Assembly: GCA_018663565.1 (NCBI GenBank)
Contig: JABJQE010000081.1
Span: 1-15,410 of the forward strand
Length of the DNA stretch: 15,410 nt
Direction: 5' to 3'
Origin: Phycisphaerae bacterium
GTDB taxonomy: Bacteria; Planctomycetota; Phycisphaerae; Phycisphaerales; SM1A02
The translations under genes were made by a program, and so were the position numbers. The notes beneath the pieces are model-generated. The model had not been told where the DNA came from and ran no database searches. It worked only from the letters and a program-made list of their open reading frames with translations. Positions 1-7,002 of the stretch are shown here, piece by piece. Position 1 is the stretch's first letter. Every line of letters starts with the position of its first letter.

Positions 1-2
1 TG

Positions 3-1763
3 CTTGCGGTGGTGATGGCCTTTGTCTCGGCCGCTGGTCTTGGAATCGGCCTGCTTAGTCTTGGTCCTGTACTCGAGCAGATCCTGCATCCAGACACGGG
101 GCGAGATCTGCGGCAACTCGCCGAGAACGTGAACTCCACCGGTGGATTCTGGCATGTGCCCGATGGGCTCGTGGCCGTGTTGCCCGAAGGACGGTTCAAT
201 GGTGTGCTGTTCTTGATCTGTGTCATTTGGATTTTGACACTCGTCGGCGCCGCCGCAAACTTCTTGCATCAGTACATCAGCCAAACGCTTGCCACGTTGA
301 CGATTGCCCGCATACGGAAGCGGATCTTTGATCATGTGCTTCACTTGCCGCTTTCACGGGTTGTGCAGCAAGGTCCAAGCGAATACATCTCTCGAATCAT
401 CCGTGATACCGCAGCCCTTGAGGCTGGCTTCATCGCGCTACTTGGCAAGTCGGTGGCCCAGCTCACTAAGGGGCTTGCCGCTCTTGGGGTTGCAGTGATC
501 TTCGACTGGACCATTGTCGTGGTGGCGCTCATCGTCGGGCCGATTCTTGGCATTGTGCTGCGAAAGCTTGCGAAGCGTATTCGACGCGGATCACATGGAT
601 CCCTTGTGGCGCAACAGGACTTATTGCAGCTCTCGAACGAGCGTGTGCAAGGCCTGCGGGCAGTCAAGACAAGTACCGCAGAATCGCTGGCATCCGCCCA
701 CTTCGATGAGGTGAACAAGGAGGTCGTGCGGCACGAGCTCAAGATGCGAACGGCCAAGGCCATGAGTAGCCCAATCATGGAGACGCTTGCGATCATTGTG
801 CTCGGGGCACTCGCATTACTTGCCGCCAAGAGTATTCTCAGCGGCGAATTACCCTTTGAGCGATTCTTGCTCTCAGTCGGCTCGCTTGCAGTGGCCGGCG
901 CTTCATTCCGGCCACTCGCAGGCATCATCACGAGTATCAGCACAGCGGCGGCTCCTGCTGAGCGAATTCTTGAAGTGCTCGATGAGCACTTGGAGCCACA
1001 GGACGGTGTCGAGATGAAACGACATGTCAAGTCCGTCAGTTTTGAGGGGGTGAGCCAAATCTACCCAGGCGCAAAGCGGCCCTCGGTTGATGGCGTGGAT
1101 CTTCAAGTGGGGTTCGGAGAGCACATCGCGATCGTGGGCCCAAATGGATCAGGCAAGACAACGCTCTTGAGTTTGATACCACGACTTCTTACTCCAGCGT
1201 CTGGCACTGTTCGCGTGGATGGGGTCGACATCAGTTCGGTTCAGCTCTCGGATCTGCGTAATCAAATTGGCGTTGTCACTCAGGAATCCTTCATCGTCCG
1301 CGGAACGATTGCAGCAAACATCGCGCTTGGCCGGCCAGGCGCATCTATGGACGATATTCGTGCAGCTGCTACTGCCAGTCATGCGGAGCGATTCATTCAA
1401 GAATTGCCAGAAGGCTACGACACTGTTGTGGCCGAACACGGGGCGTCGCTCTCTGGTGGGCAGCGTCAACGACTTTCTATTGCCCGCGCATTGCTTCGCG
1501 AACCGTCAATTCTCATTCTCGATGAGGCCACGAGTCAGGTTGATAGTGAATCAGAAGCGTCCATTGCAGCTGCGATTCAAGAGATCAGTGATTGCACGGT
1601 GTTTGTTATTGCGCATCGGCTTGCCACGGTGCTTGATTGTGATCGCATCGTCGTCATGGACGAGGGCCGCGTGGTCGACGCAGGCCCACATGGAGAACTG
1701 CTTAGTCGGTGTGAATTGTACGACCGCCTGATTCGGACGCAGCTTGTGGCAGTAGACACGTGA
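3..1763 (+). CDS. ABC transporter, fused permease/ATPase (MsbA-like exporter fold), 5' partial
   Basis: This is a half-transporter of the type I exporter fold: a transmembrane domain followed by a nucleotide-binding domain, expected to work as a dimer in the inner membrane. Numbering from the GTG at position 9, residues 1-330 hold the hydrophobic segments and residues 340-580 the ATPase. The ATPase is complete: Walker A GPNGSGKTT at 377-385, Q-loop Gln425, signature LSGGQ at 481-485, Walker B ILILDE at 501-506 and switch His536. The reading frame stays open to the window edge, and the protein starts straight inside the first membrane helix. Family members usually have about 15-25 residues before that helix, so the true start lies upstream. 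The stop overlaps the FecCD permease start (GTGA), which suggests one operon. The substrate is unknown. MsbA-like lipid export is one option; exporter-fold siderophore uptake of the YbtPQ/IrtAB kind is another, favoured only by the neighbours. Confidence 0.93.
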   Translation, partial: LAVVMAFVSAAGLGIGLLSLGPVLEQILHPDTGRDLRQLAENVNSTGGFWHVPDGLVAVLPEGRFNGVLFLICVIWILTLVGAAANFLHQYISQTLATLTIARIRKRIFDHVLHLPLSRVVQQGPSEYISRIIRDTAALEAGFIALLGKSVAQLTKGLAALGVAVIFDWTIVVVALIVGPILGIVLRKLAKRIRRGSHGSLVAQQDLLQLSNERVQGLRAVKTSTAESLASAHFDEVNKEVVRHELKMRTAKAMSSPIMETLAIIVLGALALLAAKSILSGELPFERFLLSVGSLAVAGASFRPLAGIITSISTAAAPAERILEVLDEHLEPQDGVEMKRHVKSVSFEGVSQIYPGAKRPSVDGVDLQVGFGEHIAIVGPNGSGKTTLLSLIPRLLTPASGTVRVDGVDISSVQLSDLRNQIGVVTQESFIVRGTIAANIALGRPGASMDDIRAAATASHAERFIQELPEGYDTVVAEHGASLSGGQRQRLSIARALLREPSILILDEATSQVDSESEASIAAAIQEISDCTVFVIAHRLATVLDCDRIVVMDEGRVVDAGPHGELLSRCELYDRLIRTQLVAVDT

Positions 1764-2749
1764 GCCGGCTCCGCATTCGCGGATTCTGCGCTGCAATTGT
1801 CATTGCGCTCATTGGAGTGGCCGTATTACGTGTGCTAATTGGCCGCAATCCCCTGTCCGGTGATTTGTCACTCGCGTGGCCAGATGTAAGTTGGCGGTCG
1901 TTTCGACTGACCGCAATGATTGCAGGGGGTCTTGTTGGCGGCGCACTTGCCCTTGCAGGGACACTCTTGCAGGCCTCGCTTCGGAACCCATTGGCATCTC
2001 CCTCGATACTCGGAGTGAGCAGTGGCGCTGGCCTTGGCGTGATGTTGGCCTTGTATGTGTCGCACATTACGGGTGTGCCCTCACCAGGCTGGATGTTCCC
2101 CGCGGTCGTTGGAGCGGGCTGCGCGGTAGTACTAGTACTACTTCTTGGCCGCCGCGATGGTTGGCCGGATCCGGTCTCAACAATACTGGCTGGTGTCATT
2201 ATTGCCACGATGTGCGGAGCTGGAATGGTGCTGCTTCAGGGACTGGTTCCCGAGGGCTTGCGTGGCCAGTTTCTCTCATGGGCGCTAGGGACGATTCCAG
2301 AAGTCTTGCCACGCTCCGCATTGCCGGTGCTTGGTGGGATTGTGGCGTGCGGTGTAGCGTGGGCGATTTGGTTTTCGGGCCGTCTTGACGCCTTGCTGCT
2401 CGACCATGGGTCCGCGGTTTCAATCGGCGCTGCGCCCGGCGCAACGCGGCTCATTTGCTTGGTTCTCGCTGGTGCATTGACCGCCGTAACTGTGGCCTTG
2501 TGTGGGCCTATTGGCTTTGTTGGTTTGGTGTCGCCACATGTGGCACGCCGTTTGGTAGGGCCGGGGCATCGTCTGCTCGTGCCAGCGGCCGTGCTGTGCG
2601 GAGCGACTTTGGTTGTGGGTGCCGACGTCATGCGCCAAGCCATAGATCTTGGGAGTGGCCGATTGCCTGTCGGTGTGCTGACAACGCTTGTCGGCGGCCC
2701 GTTCTTCTTATGGCTGTTGCGACGAGGGGGACGACATGTTTCGATGTGA
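1760..2749 (+). CDS. FecCD/BtuC-family ABC importer permease
   Basis: This is the membrane channel of a type II ABC importer. The family moves ferric siderophores, haem, vitamin B12 or related metal chelates across the inner membrane, normally as a homodimer or heterodimer. The 329-residue protein is nearly all hydrophobic helices, close to the family's usual 320-350. Family hallmarks seen are GGALALAGTLLQ near residue 60, RNPLASPSILGVSSGAGLG near residues 75-93, and GPIGFVGLVSPHVARRLVG near residues 248-267. A C-terminal PVGVLTTLVGGPFFLWLL follows near residue 302. Translation starts at a GTG overlapping the previous stop. The next gene, its ATPase, starts inside this one with a 14-base overlap. 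No substrate-binding protein gene is present in the window, so the cargo cannot be named. It may lie upstream. Confidence 0.94.
   Translation: MSRLRIRGFCAAIVIALIGVAVLRVLIGRNPLSGDLSLAWPDVSWRSFRLTAMIAGGLVGGALALAGTLLQASLRNPLASPSILGVSSGAGLGVMLALYVSHITGVPSPGWMFPAVVGAGCAVVLVLLLGRRDGWPDPVSTILAGVIIATMCGAGMVLLQGLVPEGLRGQFLSWALGTIPEVLPRSALPVLGGIVACGVAWAIWFSGRLDALLLDHGSAVSIGAAPGATRLICLVLAGALTAVTVALCGPIGFVGLVSPHVARRLVGPGHRLLVPAAVLCGATLVVGADVMRQAIDLGSGRLPVGVLTTLVGGPFFLWLLRRGGRHVSM
2126..2141. repeat. Perfect 16-base palindrome inside the permease gene
   Basis: GTAGTACTAGTACTAC reads identically on both strands. It falls in frame on codons 123-128 of the FecCD permease (Val-Val-Leu-Val-Leu-Leu) and uses GTA and CTA codons, while nearby Val and Leu codons are mostly GTG, GTC, CTT and TTG. 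It may be chance within a hydrophobic stretch or a protein-binding site; nothing else supports a function. Confidence 0.5.
2724..2730 (+). promoter_or_regulatory. Ribosome binding site fixing the ATPase start
   Basis: GAGGGGG lies 5 bases before the ATG at 2736. This supports that ATG over the earlier in-frame GTG at 2688, which would overlap the permease gene by 62 bases. Confidence 0.7.
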
Positions 2750-3527
2750 TCGGCTGGCTATTCGCCGTGGCACATTTCAACTTGGTCCGCTATCTGCTTC
2801 GGTGGAGGCTGGCCAGGTTGTGGTGGTCATTGGGCCAAATGCGAGCGGCAAAAGCACACTGCTTGGGATGGCCGCGGGAGTGCTGCCCTCCAGCGAGGGC
2901 ATGGTGCAGATCAACGGGCAGCCCCTAGCGAAATGTGATCTTGCCTCCCGCGCGGCGATGCTTGCCTATTTGCCTCAGCAGCCCGCCCGCGATCTTGAAC
3001 TCTCTGTGGAGCGGCTTGTCTCGCTCGGCCGGCTCCGGCTCTCCTCGTCTCCTGAACTGATTGAGGAGGCAATTGAAGAATTCGAACTCTCTGAAATTCG
3101 CCACCGCGCGGTGTCAACCTTGTCTGCGGGGCAGGCGCAACGGGTTCACCTCGCTCGCATCTGGGCCCAGCGAGATGCAGAATCGATTTTAGTCCTCGAT
3201 GAACCAACTGCTCCCCTAGACCCGCGATGGGCCGATCGTGTGTGGTCGTTGCTTGCAAGACACGCTCAGAACGGTGGAGTGGTTCTCGTGTCCGTGCATG
3301 ATATTGCCGTTGCCGCCGATGTTGGTGATCAAGCGTGGTTGCTTGCGAATGGATCGCTCGTGGCAGCAGGGCCCGCTGGAGATGTAGTCCAACCAGATCG
3401 CCTCGCGGCGGTCTTTGGTGCCCAGTTTGAATGGGTCGTTCGCCGAAATGGATCTGCCTGGCTCGTGAACAGCGGCCCTTCCGCTGAGAAGGCAGACAGC
3501 GTACACTCGGTGGATGGATCTCGGTGA
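2736..3527 (+). CDS. ABC importer ATPase (FecE/BtuD type)
   Basis: This cytosolic ATPase should power the FecCD permease encoded just upstream. The 263-residue protein has a full set of ABC motifs: Walker A GPNASGKST at residues 33-41, Q-loop in YLPQQ, signature LSAGQ near residue 129, Walker B ILVLDEPTAPLD near residues 150-161, and switch His in SVHD. The length suits the FecE/BtuD family (about 255-270). The start was chosen at the ATG with a strong ribosome binding site 5 bases upstream. It overlaps the permease by 14 bases, so the two are probably translated together. A C-terminal stretch of about 40 residues after the ATPase core is polar and not recognised. The substrate is unresolved (siderophore iron, haem or cobalamin). 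Confidence 0.94.
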   Translation: MFRCDRLAIRRGTFQLGPLSASVEAGQVVVVIGPNASGKSTLLGMAAGVLPSSEGMVQINGQPLAKCDLASRAAMLAYLPQQPARDLELSVERLVSLGRLRLSSSPELIEEAIEEFELSEIRHRAVSTLSAGQAQRVHLARIWAQRDAESILVLDEPTAPLDPRWADRVWSLLARHAQNGGVVLVSVHDIAVAADVGDQAWLLANGSLVAAGPAGDVVQPDRLAAVFGAQFEWVVRRNGSAWLVNSGPSAEKADSVHSVDGSR

Positions 3528-3888
3528 CCTTCTCTTTCTCGGTGTACTTATTGCCTCAGGCATCGCCACCACTATTGGTGCAAAAAAGAAGAAGGCGGCA
3601 GTGGCCGGACCTCTGAGCAAGAGGCCCCAAATCTCGCCATCCACTGCACTGCCGTCAACGCCCGATACAGGCCTGCGTAAGACGATGCCCGCGCCATCGA
3701 AGGCTCGGGTGACTCCGGCAATGCATACCACGCCAGCGGCGCCCGCAGGAATGGGCGCGAGGCCGTTTGCTGCCAAGAATCAGTCTCCTCGGCCCAAACG
3801 CCGCCATTGGCGGGAGTATCTGATCATGAAGGAAGTGCTTGGGCCTCCGGTGTCGATGCGGGGAGTGAATGAAGACTCGAACTACTAA
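3514..3888 (+). CDS. Small single-helix membrane protein, function unknown
   Basis: The 124-residue product starts with one hydrophobic helix (about residues 4-22), followed at once by a KKKK cluster. By the positive-inside rule this puts the rest of the chain in the cytoplasm. Residues 27-95 are a low-complexity linker rich in Pro, Ala, Ser and Thr. The C-terminus, around RRHWREYLIMKEVLGPPVSMR (residues 96-116), looks folded and more conserved in character. I recall similar short C-terminal motifs (EILGPP-like) in unnamed planctomycete proteins but cannot check this. The ATG overlaps the end of the ABC ATPase gene by 14 bases, so it is the last gene of that operon. Translation coupling and a clear domain pattern argue for a real gene. 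I do not recognise its function. Confidence 0.72.
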   Translation: MDLGDLLFLGVLIASGIATTIGAKKKKAAVAGPLSKRPQISPSTALPSTPDTGLRKTMPAPSKARVTPAMHTTPAAPAGMGARPFAAKNQSPRPKRRHWREYLIMKEVLGPPVSMRGVNEDSNY

Positions 3889-3927
3889 GTGAGACACGTT
3901 CGGATCTGATCCCCGCATGATGGCGGA

Positions 3928-3951
3928 CGATCTGGGCCAGATCGCTATACT
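3928..3951 (+). promoter_or_regulatory. Inverted repeat and −10 box before the M24 peptidase gene
   Basis: The 72-base gap after the small protein gene contains CGATCTGG-G-CCAGATCG (3928-3944), a perfect 8-base inverted repeat about one centre base. TATACT follows at 3946-3951, a close match to a sigma-70 −10 box. No good −35 hexamer sits at the right distance, as would be expected if an activator bound the repeat. The repeat would lie over the −35 to −10 spacer, so a repressor is equally possible. As RNA it could also form a 7-base-pair stem with a 3-base loop, but no T-run follows, so a terminator is less likely. Confidence 0.5.
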
Positions 3952-3960
3952 CCGGCCCCT

Positions 3961-5118
3961 ATGAGCTCAGTATGTGATGCCAAGGTGAGTCCTGAGCAGA
4001 TTGCGACGATCGAATCGCGTCTTGCAGCCCTGCGTGCAGGGCTCGCAGATCGGGGCCAGTCGGGCATCTTGATTACAGGCGAGCAGGACGTTCGGTTCCT
4101 TGCTGGATGCTTTGGGCATGACACTCGGATCTTGGTGTTGCCAACGCGGGCCATTCTGATTTCAGACCGTCGCTACGAGGAATACCTTGCTCCATGGCAA
4201 AAGTGCGGCTGCTTTGATGTTGCGATTCACGGCCGGCCAGAACAATCGAAGTTTCTCTGCGAAGCATTGGCCGGAGCAGAACTGACACAACTCGGTATTC
4301 AGGCGAGTCATGTGACTCTCGATGCGATGGATACATTGAGCAAAGCGTTGAAAGGAATCGAACTGGTTCCAGTGAGTGGACTTCTCGGCGAGTTGCGTAT
4401 GTGCAAGTCCGCTGCCGAAGTGAGCACCATTGAGCGTGCCATCGGTATTCAGGTGCATGCGCTCGCGGCCACGCTTGCAACACTGCGCCTTGGAATGACC
4501 GAAGGTCAGTTGGCGGCTCGTTTGATTTATGAGATGAGAATTCGCGGCGCCGAGTGTGAGTCATTCGAGCCGATTGTTGGCAGCGGGCCCAACGCGAGCG
4601 TCATTCATCACACACCCGGCGATTATCCAATTGGCCCTGGCGTGTTGTTGATTGACTGGGGCGCTCGGGTGGATGGACTCTGTAGCGATCTGACTCGGAC
4701 ATTCTTTCTCGGCGAGCCCGATGATGAGATGAAGCGTGTGTACACAGTGGTCGCCGAAGCCCACCGCGCCGCGATTGATGCCTGCCAGGTTGGAACATCA
4801 ACTGCAGACGTTGATGCAGCAGCGAGGGAAGTAATTGCAGCCGCTGGCTGGGGTGAACAATTTGCCCATAGTGTTGGCCACGGACTTGGCCGCGATGTAC
4901 ATGAGCAGCCATTCATGGGCAAAACTGGCGGCAAAGTGAAACTCGCCGCCGGCATGGTCGTCACCATTGAACCTGGCATCTACTTGCCCGGGATTGGTGG
5001 CGTGCGTATTGAAGATGATATTTTGGTGACAGTGGATGGCCCCCGTGTTTTGTCAGAGGAACTGGACTCAACGCTTTCGGCCGCCATTCTGCCGCTGCCA
5101 CAAGAAGGAGCCATGTGA
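3961..5118 (+). CDS. M24-family Xaa-Pro aminopeptidase/dipeptidase
   Basis: This cytosolic metallopeptidase should remove N-terminal residues that precede proline, or split Xaa-Pro dipeptides. The 385-residue protein has a creatinase-like N-terminal domain (about 1-145) and the pita-bread catalytic domain. All five metal ligands are visible: Asp232 (IDWGA), Asp243 (CSDLTRTFF), His307 (HSVGHGLG), Glu337 (TIEPGIYLPG) and Glu351 (VRIEDD). His216/His217 lie at the expected substrate-binding position. The ATG at 3961 has no ribosome binding site, and the TATACT box ends only 9 bases earlier, so the transcript may be nearly leaderless. The stop overlaps accB (TGATG). Peptidase next to accBC is a familiar arrangement, often with efp between them; efp is absent here. 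Confidence 0.93.
   Translation: MSSVCDAKVSPEQIATIESRLAALRAGLADRGQSGILITGEQDVRFLAGCFGHDTRILVLPTRAILISDRRYEEYLAPWQKCGCFDVAIHGRPEQSKFLCEALAGAELTQLGIQASHVTLDAMDTLSKALKGIELVPVSGLLGELRMCKSAAEVSTIERAIGIQVHALAATLATLRLGMTEGQLAARLIYEMRIRGAECESFEPIVGSGPNASVIHHTPGDYPIGPGVLLIDWGARVDGLCSDLTRTFFLGEPDDEMKRVYTVVAEAHRAAIDACQVGTSTADVDAAAREVIAAAGWGEQFAHSVGHGLGRDVHEQPFMGKTGGKVKLAAGMVVTIEPGIYLPGIGGVRIEDDILVTVDGPRVLSEELDSTLSAAILPLPQEGAM
5105..5110 (+). promoter_or_regulatory. Ribosome binding site for accB
   Basis: AAGGAG lies 7 bases before the ATG at 5118, inside the end of the peptidase gene. It favours that ATG over the overlapping GTG at 5115, which would be only 4 bases away. Confidence 0.75.
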
Positions 5119-5606
5119 TGATTGATATTCGAAAGCTCAAAGAACTGGTGAAGTTGATGGTGCAGAATGATCTCACCGAAATGGACCTTCGGGACAGCGA
5201 GGAGCAGGTCACCCTGCATCGACCGAACCATTGGTCGGCCCCGCAGCAAGTGCAAGCCCCAGTTGCGGCTGCTCCAATTGCTGCAGTGGCAGCGTCGCCT
5301 ACTGCTGGGGCTGCTCCGGCCACGGCGCCCGCGCCTGAAGTGGCTGAGGCATCCGATCGGGCCGGACTCGTTGCGATCGAAAGCCCAATGGTCGGCACCT
5401 ATTATTCGGCCTCATCTCCGGACGCGGATCCATTTGCCACGGTTGGCGGACCAATCAGCGAAGGTGGCGTGGTGTGCTTGATCGAGGCGATGAAGATCTT
5501 CAACGAGATCAAGTCCGAGATAAGTGGAACTGTCGAGAAGATTCTGGTCGCAAATGGCGATGCTGTGGAGTTTGGACAGGAAATCATGCTGGTCCGACCG
5601 GCCTGA
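5118..5606 (+). CDS. accB: Biotin carboxyl carrier protein of acetyl-CoA carboxylase
   Basis: AccB carries biotin between the biotin carboxylase and carboxyltransferase parts of acetyl-CoA carboxylase, the first step of fatty-acid synthesis. The 162-residue protein has the family layout. An N-terminal helical region (1-35, IRKLKELVKLM) comes first, then an Ala/Pro-rich flexible linker (about 40-80), then the biotinyl domain (about 84-161). The biotin-attachment motif is EAMKIFNEI with Lys126 as the acceptor. IESPMVGTYY (87-96) and the PDADPFATVG segment match the thumb-containing biotinyl domain of true AccB rather than a generic lipoyl domain. The start overlaps the peptidase stop, and accC begins 10 bases after its stop, so peptidase, accB and accC are probably co-transcribed. 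The carboxyltransferase genes accA and accD are not in the window. Confidence 0.96.
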   Translation: MIDIRKLKELVKLMVQNDLTEMDLRDSEEQVTLHRPNHWSAPQQVQAPVAAAPIAAVAASPTAGAAPATAPAPEVAEASDRAGLVAIESPMVGTYYSASSPDADPFATVGGPISEGGVVCLIEAMKIFNEIKSEISGTVEKILVANGDAVEFGQEIMLVRPA

Positions 5607-5616
5607 GTGGCACATC

Positions 5617-6969
5617 ATGTTTGATCGAATTCTCATCGCGAATCGTGGCGAAATTGCGCTACGAATCATTCGGGCTGCCAAAGAACTTGGCTGCGAGACA
5701 GTGTGTGTATTTTCGCAAGCCGATCGCGATGGGCCATGGCTTGAGTATGCAGACCATACGGTCTGCATCGGACCTGGCCCATCGGCAAATTCTTATCTTC
5801 GGGCTGATCGAATTATCTCTGCGGCTGAAACCATGCACGCCGAGGCCATTCATCCAGGCTATGGATTCCTCGCCGAGAACGCGGAGTTCGCTGAAGTGTG
5901 CCGCGATTGCAATATCGAGTTCATCGGCCCGAGCCCTGAGGCAATGGCGTTGCTTGGAGACAAAATCTCGTGCAAGCAAATGGCACGCGCGGCAGGCACG
6001 CCGATCTTCCCTGGCAGCGACGATGCCATTGAGGATCCAGAGGAAGCCTTGACAGTAGCTCGAGAAATTGGATTTCCCGTCATCGTCAAGGCTGCCGCTG
6101 GTGGTGGCGGGCGAGGCATGCGGATCGCGAGAAATGATGAGGAACTCGTTGACGGCCTTGCTTCGGCAAGGCAAGAGGCCATTGCGGCTTTTGGCAATGG
6201 TTCGGTCTACGTCGAGAAGTTTCTTGAGCAAGCTCGACATGTTGAAGTGCAGTGCCTCGGAGACAAACACGGGCACGCAGTGCACTTATTCAATCGCGAT
6301 TGTACTTCTCAGCGTCGGCACCAAAAGCTGATCGAAGAGGGGCCCGCTCCAGGTGTAGATGAACGTGTTCGTGATGAGGTGTGTGATTCAGCGGCATCGC
6401 TGATACGCAACGCGAAGTACAGCGGGGCCGCCACGGTAGAATTCCTGATGGATCGCAAGCAGAACTTCTACATGCTTGAAGTGAATACCCGTGTGCAGGT
6501 TGAACATCCTGTGACCGAGGCCATCACCGGTGTCGATATTGTGAAAGAGAGTATTCGGGTTGCAGCGGGGGAGCCGCTCTCGGTTGAACAGTGTGATATT
6601 TCAGTCACTGGACATGCAATTGAATGTCGAATCAATGCGGAAGATCCGGACCGTGGTTTTATGCCGCAGCCTGGTCTTGTGGATGTGTTCCAGCCTGCCG
6701 GTGGCTTTGGCGTTCGCGTTGATACGCATGTTCGTCCGGGGTATCGAATTCCGCCGAACTACGATTCGATGATTGGCAAGTTGATTGTGCATGGCTCAGA
6801 TCGAACTGAAGCGATTGCCAAGATGAAGCGGGCCATCGACGAGTTTCGCATCGGCCCAATCAAGACCACGCTGCCGCTACATCGCCGCTTGATTGAAGCC
6901 GCGCAGTTTGTTGAGCATGACTTCGATATCCATTGGGTTGAGCGATTGCTTGAAGAGCAATTGGTGTAA
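5617..6969 (+). CDS. accC: Biotin carboxylase subunit of acetyl-CoA carboxylase
   Basis: AccC uses ATP and bicarbonate to carboxylate the biotin on AccB. The 450-residue protein matches the usual length (E. coli 449) and lines up almost residue for residue. It has the N-terminal MFDRILIANRGEIALRI, the glycine-rich ATP lid GGGGRGM (162-168), and RDCTSQRRHQKLIEE (227-241). The catalytic set is Glu288, Asn290, Arg292, Glu296 and Arg338, the same numbers as in E. coli. The ATG at 5617 was chosen because it starts this conserved N-terminus; an open frame extends further back to 5524 but would overlap accB. No strong ribosome binding site is seen, so translation may depend on coupling to accB. This is the last + strand gene before a convergent operon. 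Confidence 0.97.
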   Translation: MFDRILIANRGEIALRIIRAAKELGCETVCVFSQADRDGPWLEYADHTVCIGPGPSANSYLRADRIISAAETMHAEAIHPGYGFLAENAEFAEVCRDCNIEFIGPSPEAMALLGDKISCKQMARAAGTPIFPGSDDAIEDPEEALTVAREIGFPVIVKAAAGGGGRGMRIARNDEELVDGLASARQEAIAAFGNGSVYVEKFLEQARHVEVQCLGDKHGHAVHLFNRDCTSQRRHQKLIEEGPAPGVDERVRDEVCDSAASLIRNAKYSGAATVEFLMDRKQNFYMLEVNTRVQVEHPVTEAITGVDIVKESIRVAAGEPLSVEQCDISVTGHAIECRINAEDPDRGFMPQPGLVDVFQPAGGFGVRVDTHVRPGYRIPPNYDSMIGKLIVHGSDRTEAIAKMKRAIDEFRIGPIKTTLPLHRRLIEAAQFVEHDFDIHWVERLLEEQLV

Positions 6970-6979
6970 GGCAGCCAAG

Positions 6980-6994
6980 GCCCCATTAGGGGGC
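6980..6994. terminator. Possible hairpin between convergent genes
   Basis: GCCCC-ATTAG-GGGGC in the 33-base gap between accC and the oppositely transcribed CvpA-like gene can form a 5-base-pair GC stem. It has no T-run on either strand, so it would be a weak bidirectional terminator at best. Confidence 0.35.
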
Positions 6995-7002
6995 ATCGCC
7001 GC

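Noticed and set aside
341..1030. Long open frame antisense to the exporter-fold ABC gene
   Set aside because: It lies wholly across a gene with complete ABC motifs, and its translation is low-complexity Ser/Arg-rich with no family features.
2688..2735. Upstream extension of the ABC importer ATPase
   Set aside because: The extra residues have no family match, and a strong ribosome binding site is placed for the ATG at 2736.
3928..3944. Inverted repeat as a terminator of the ABC operon
   Set aside because: The arms are separated by one base, no T-run follows and a −10 box sits right after it; an operator is the better reading, though a terminator is not excluded.
5524..5616. Upstream extension of accC
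   Set aside because: It overlaps the accB biotinyl domain, and family members begin at the MFDRILIANRGEIA segment at 5617.
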